Positions 63,862-64,000 of a stretch of DNA of 64,000 bases are shown here, in pieces (position 1 is the stretch's first letter; every line of letters begins with the position of its first letter). The DNA comes from Desulfovibrio desulfuricans. GTDB lineage: Bacteria > Desulfobacterota > Desulfovibrionia > Desulfovibrionales > Desulfovibrionaceae. Under the pieces are notes generated by a model. The model saw nothing but the letters and a program-made list of their open reading frames with translations, had not been told where the DNA came from and did not search any database. The position numbers and the translations under genes are program-made. The stretch spans positions 3,062,001-3,126,000 of the forward strand of contig NZ_CP036295.1 of the NCBI RefSeq assembly GCF_004801255.1. Reading direction: 5' to 3'.

Positions 63862-64000
63862 AACTTTCAGCCTTTTTACGGGTTAACTGTCACAAGCCGC
63901 AACGGGCTGCCGCCGCCAGTTTGCCGCCGCAACTCACACCGCCCAGCCGCATGCGGCGGCATGGCGCAAGGTTAATGCCCTGAGGCGTGGCGCTTGCGGG

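Noticed and set aside
63862-64000. Guanidine riboswitch upstream of the Gdx/SugE gene
   Set aside because: I looked for ykkC-type and ACGR-loop hairpins in the available 140 bp and saw none; it could lie beyond the window.

Overview
The window looks like a chromosomal segment of a Desulfovibrionaceae bacterium (Desulfovibrio-like). Evidence: a high-GC core genome, a Desulfovibrio-type outer-membrane porin, an isethionate sulfite-lyase (a glycyl radical enzyme known from Desulfovibrio and Bilophila), anaerobic citrate fermentation genes, and DUF554, TSUP and ATC-hydrolase family genes. The assignment is inference; no rRNA is present.

Layout. 1-785: 5' part of a CNNM/CBS protein, running off the left edge. 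1454-1530: initiator tRNA, followed at once by an AT-rich island (1.6-5.05 kb) with two overlapping reverse transcriptases and a structured RNA, which I read as a type 3 defence-associated reverse transcriptase (DRT3) locus. 5.2-9.3 kb: a truncated MFS copy, a decayed stretch, a frameshifted chemoreceptor and the intact MFS gene. 9.5-11.1 kb: porin. 11.4-20.8 kb: citrate module, with a CitA/CitB-type two-component system on the plus strand and citS-citC-citD-citE-citF-citX-citG on the minus strand. 20.9-29.7 kb: isethionate module. A symporter and an amidohydrolase are read leftward; islA, islB and a sigma-54 activator gene are read rightward. The two sets share a 0.7 kb regulatory region with two divergent sigma-54 promoters and three palindromic operators. 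29.7-41.9 kb: ordinary metabolic genes (EamA exporter, MarR, lipoate ligase, LarA-like racemase, TSUP permease, monooxygenase-fold protein, DUF554, Ldh2-type dehydrogenase, DUF4910 peptidase, ATC hydrolase, GyrI-like, DODA-type dioxygenase).

41.97-60.5 kb is an accessory island seeded at tRNA-Ala(GGC). The 3' half of this tRNA, from the first base of the anticodon loop through a terminator, recurs at 44.65, 54.14, 56.32 and 58.40 kb, with a decayed copy near 60.47 kb. Four of these copies sit next to the 3' end of the same 197-aa FimB/FimE-sized tyrosine recombinase gene: two intact, one truncated, one decayed. The copies alternate in orientation, so they form nested inverted repeats (346 bp, 1699 bp and 506 bp). 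The intervals carry: a cytosine methyltransferase with a probable restriction enzyme; a 6 kb integrative core (second integrase, AlpA-like protein, primase zinc finger, P-loop helicase, two XRE regulators, outer-membrane barrel protein, and a small ORF with two in-frame TGA codons); a retron with a branch-point RNA, HTH protein and small hydrophobic ORF; a putative papain-like effector plus a membrane protein; and three small lipoproteins.

60.9-64.0 kb returns to core genes: DUF1254/DUF1214 protein, L,D-transpeptidase lipoprotein, and an SMR (Gdx/SugE) exporter.

Functionally, the core suggests fermentation of citrate, and use of isethionate as a sulfite source for respiration. The accessory DNA is largely anti-phage defence (DRT3, restriction-modification, retron), carried by a recombinase-att cassette arrangement that I do not recognise as a described element class. 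Frameshifts in the chemoreceptor and in one TSUP permease are either real decay or sequence errors.
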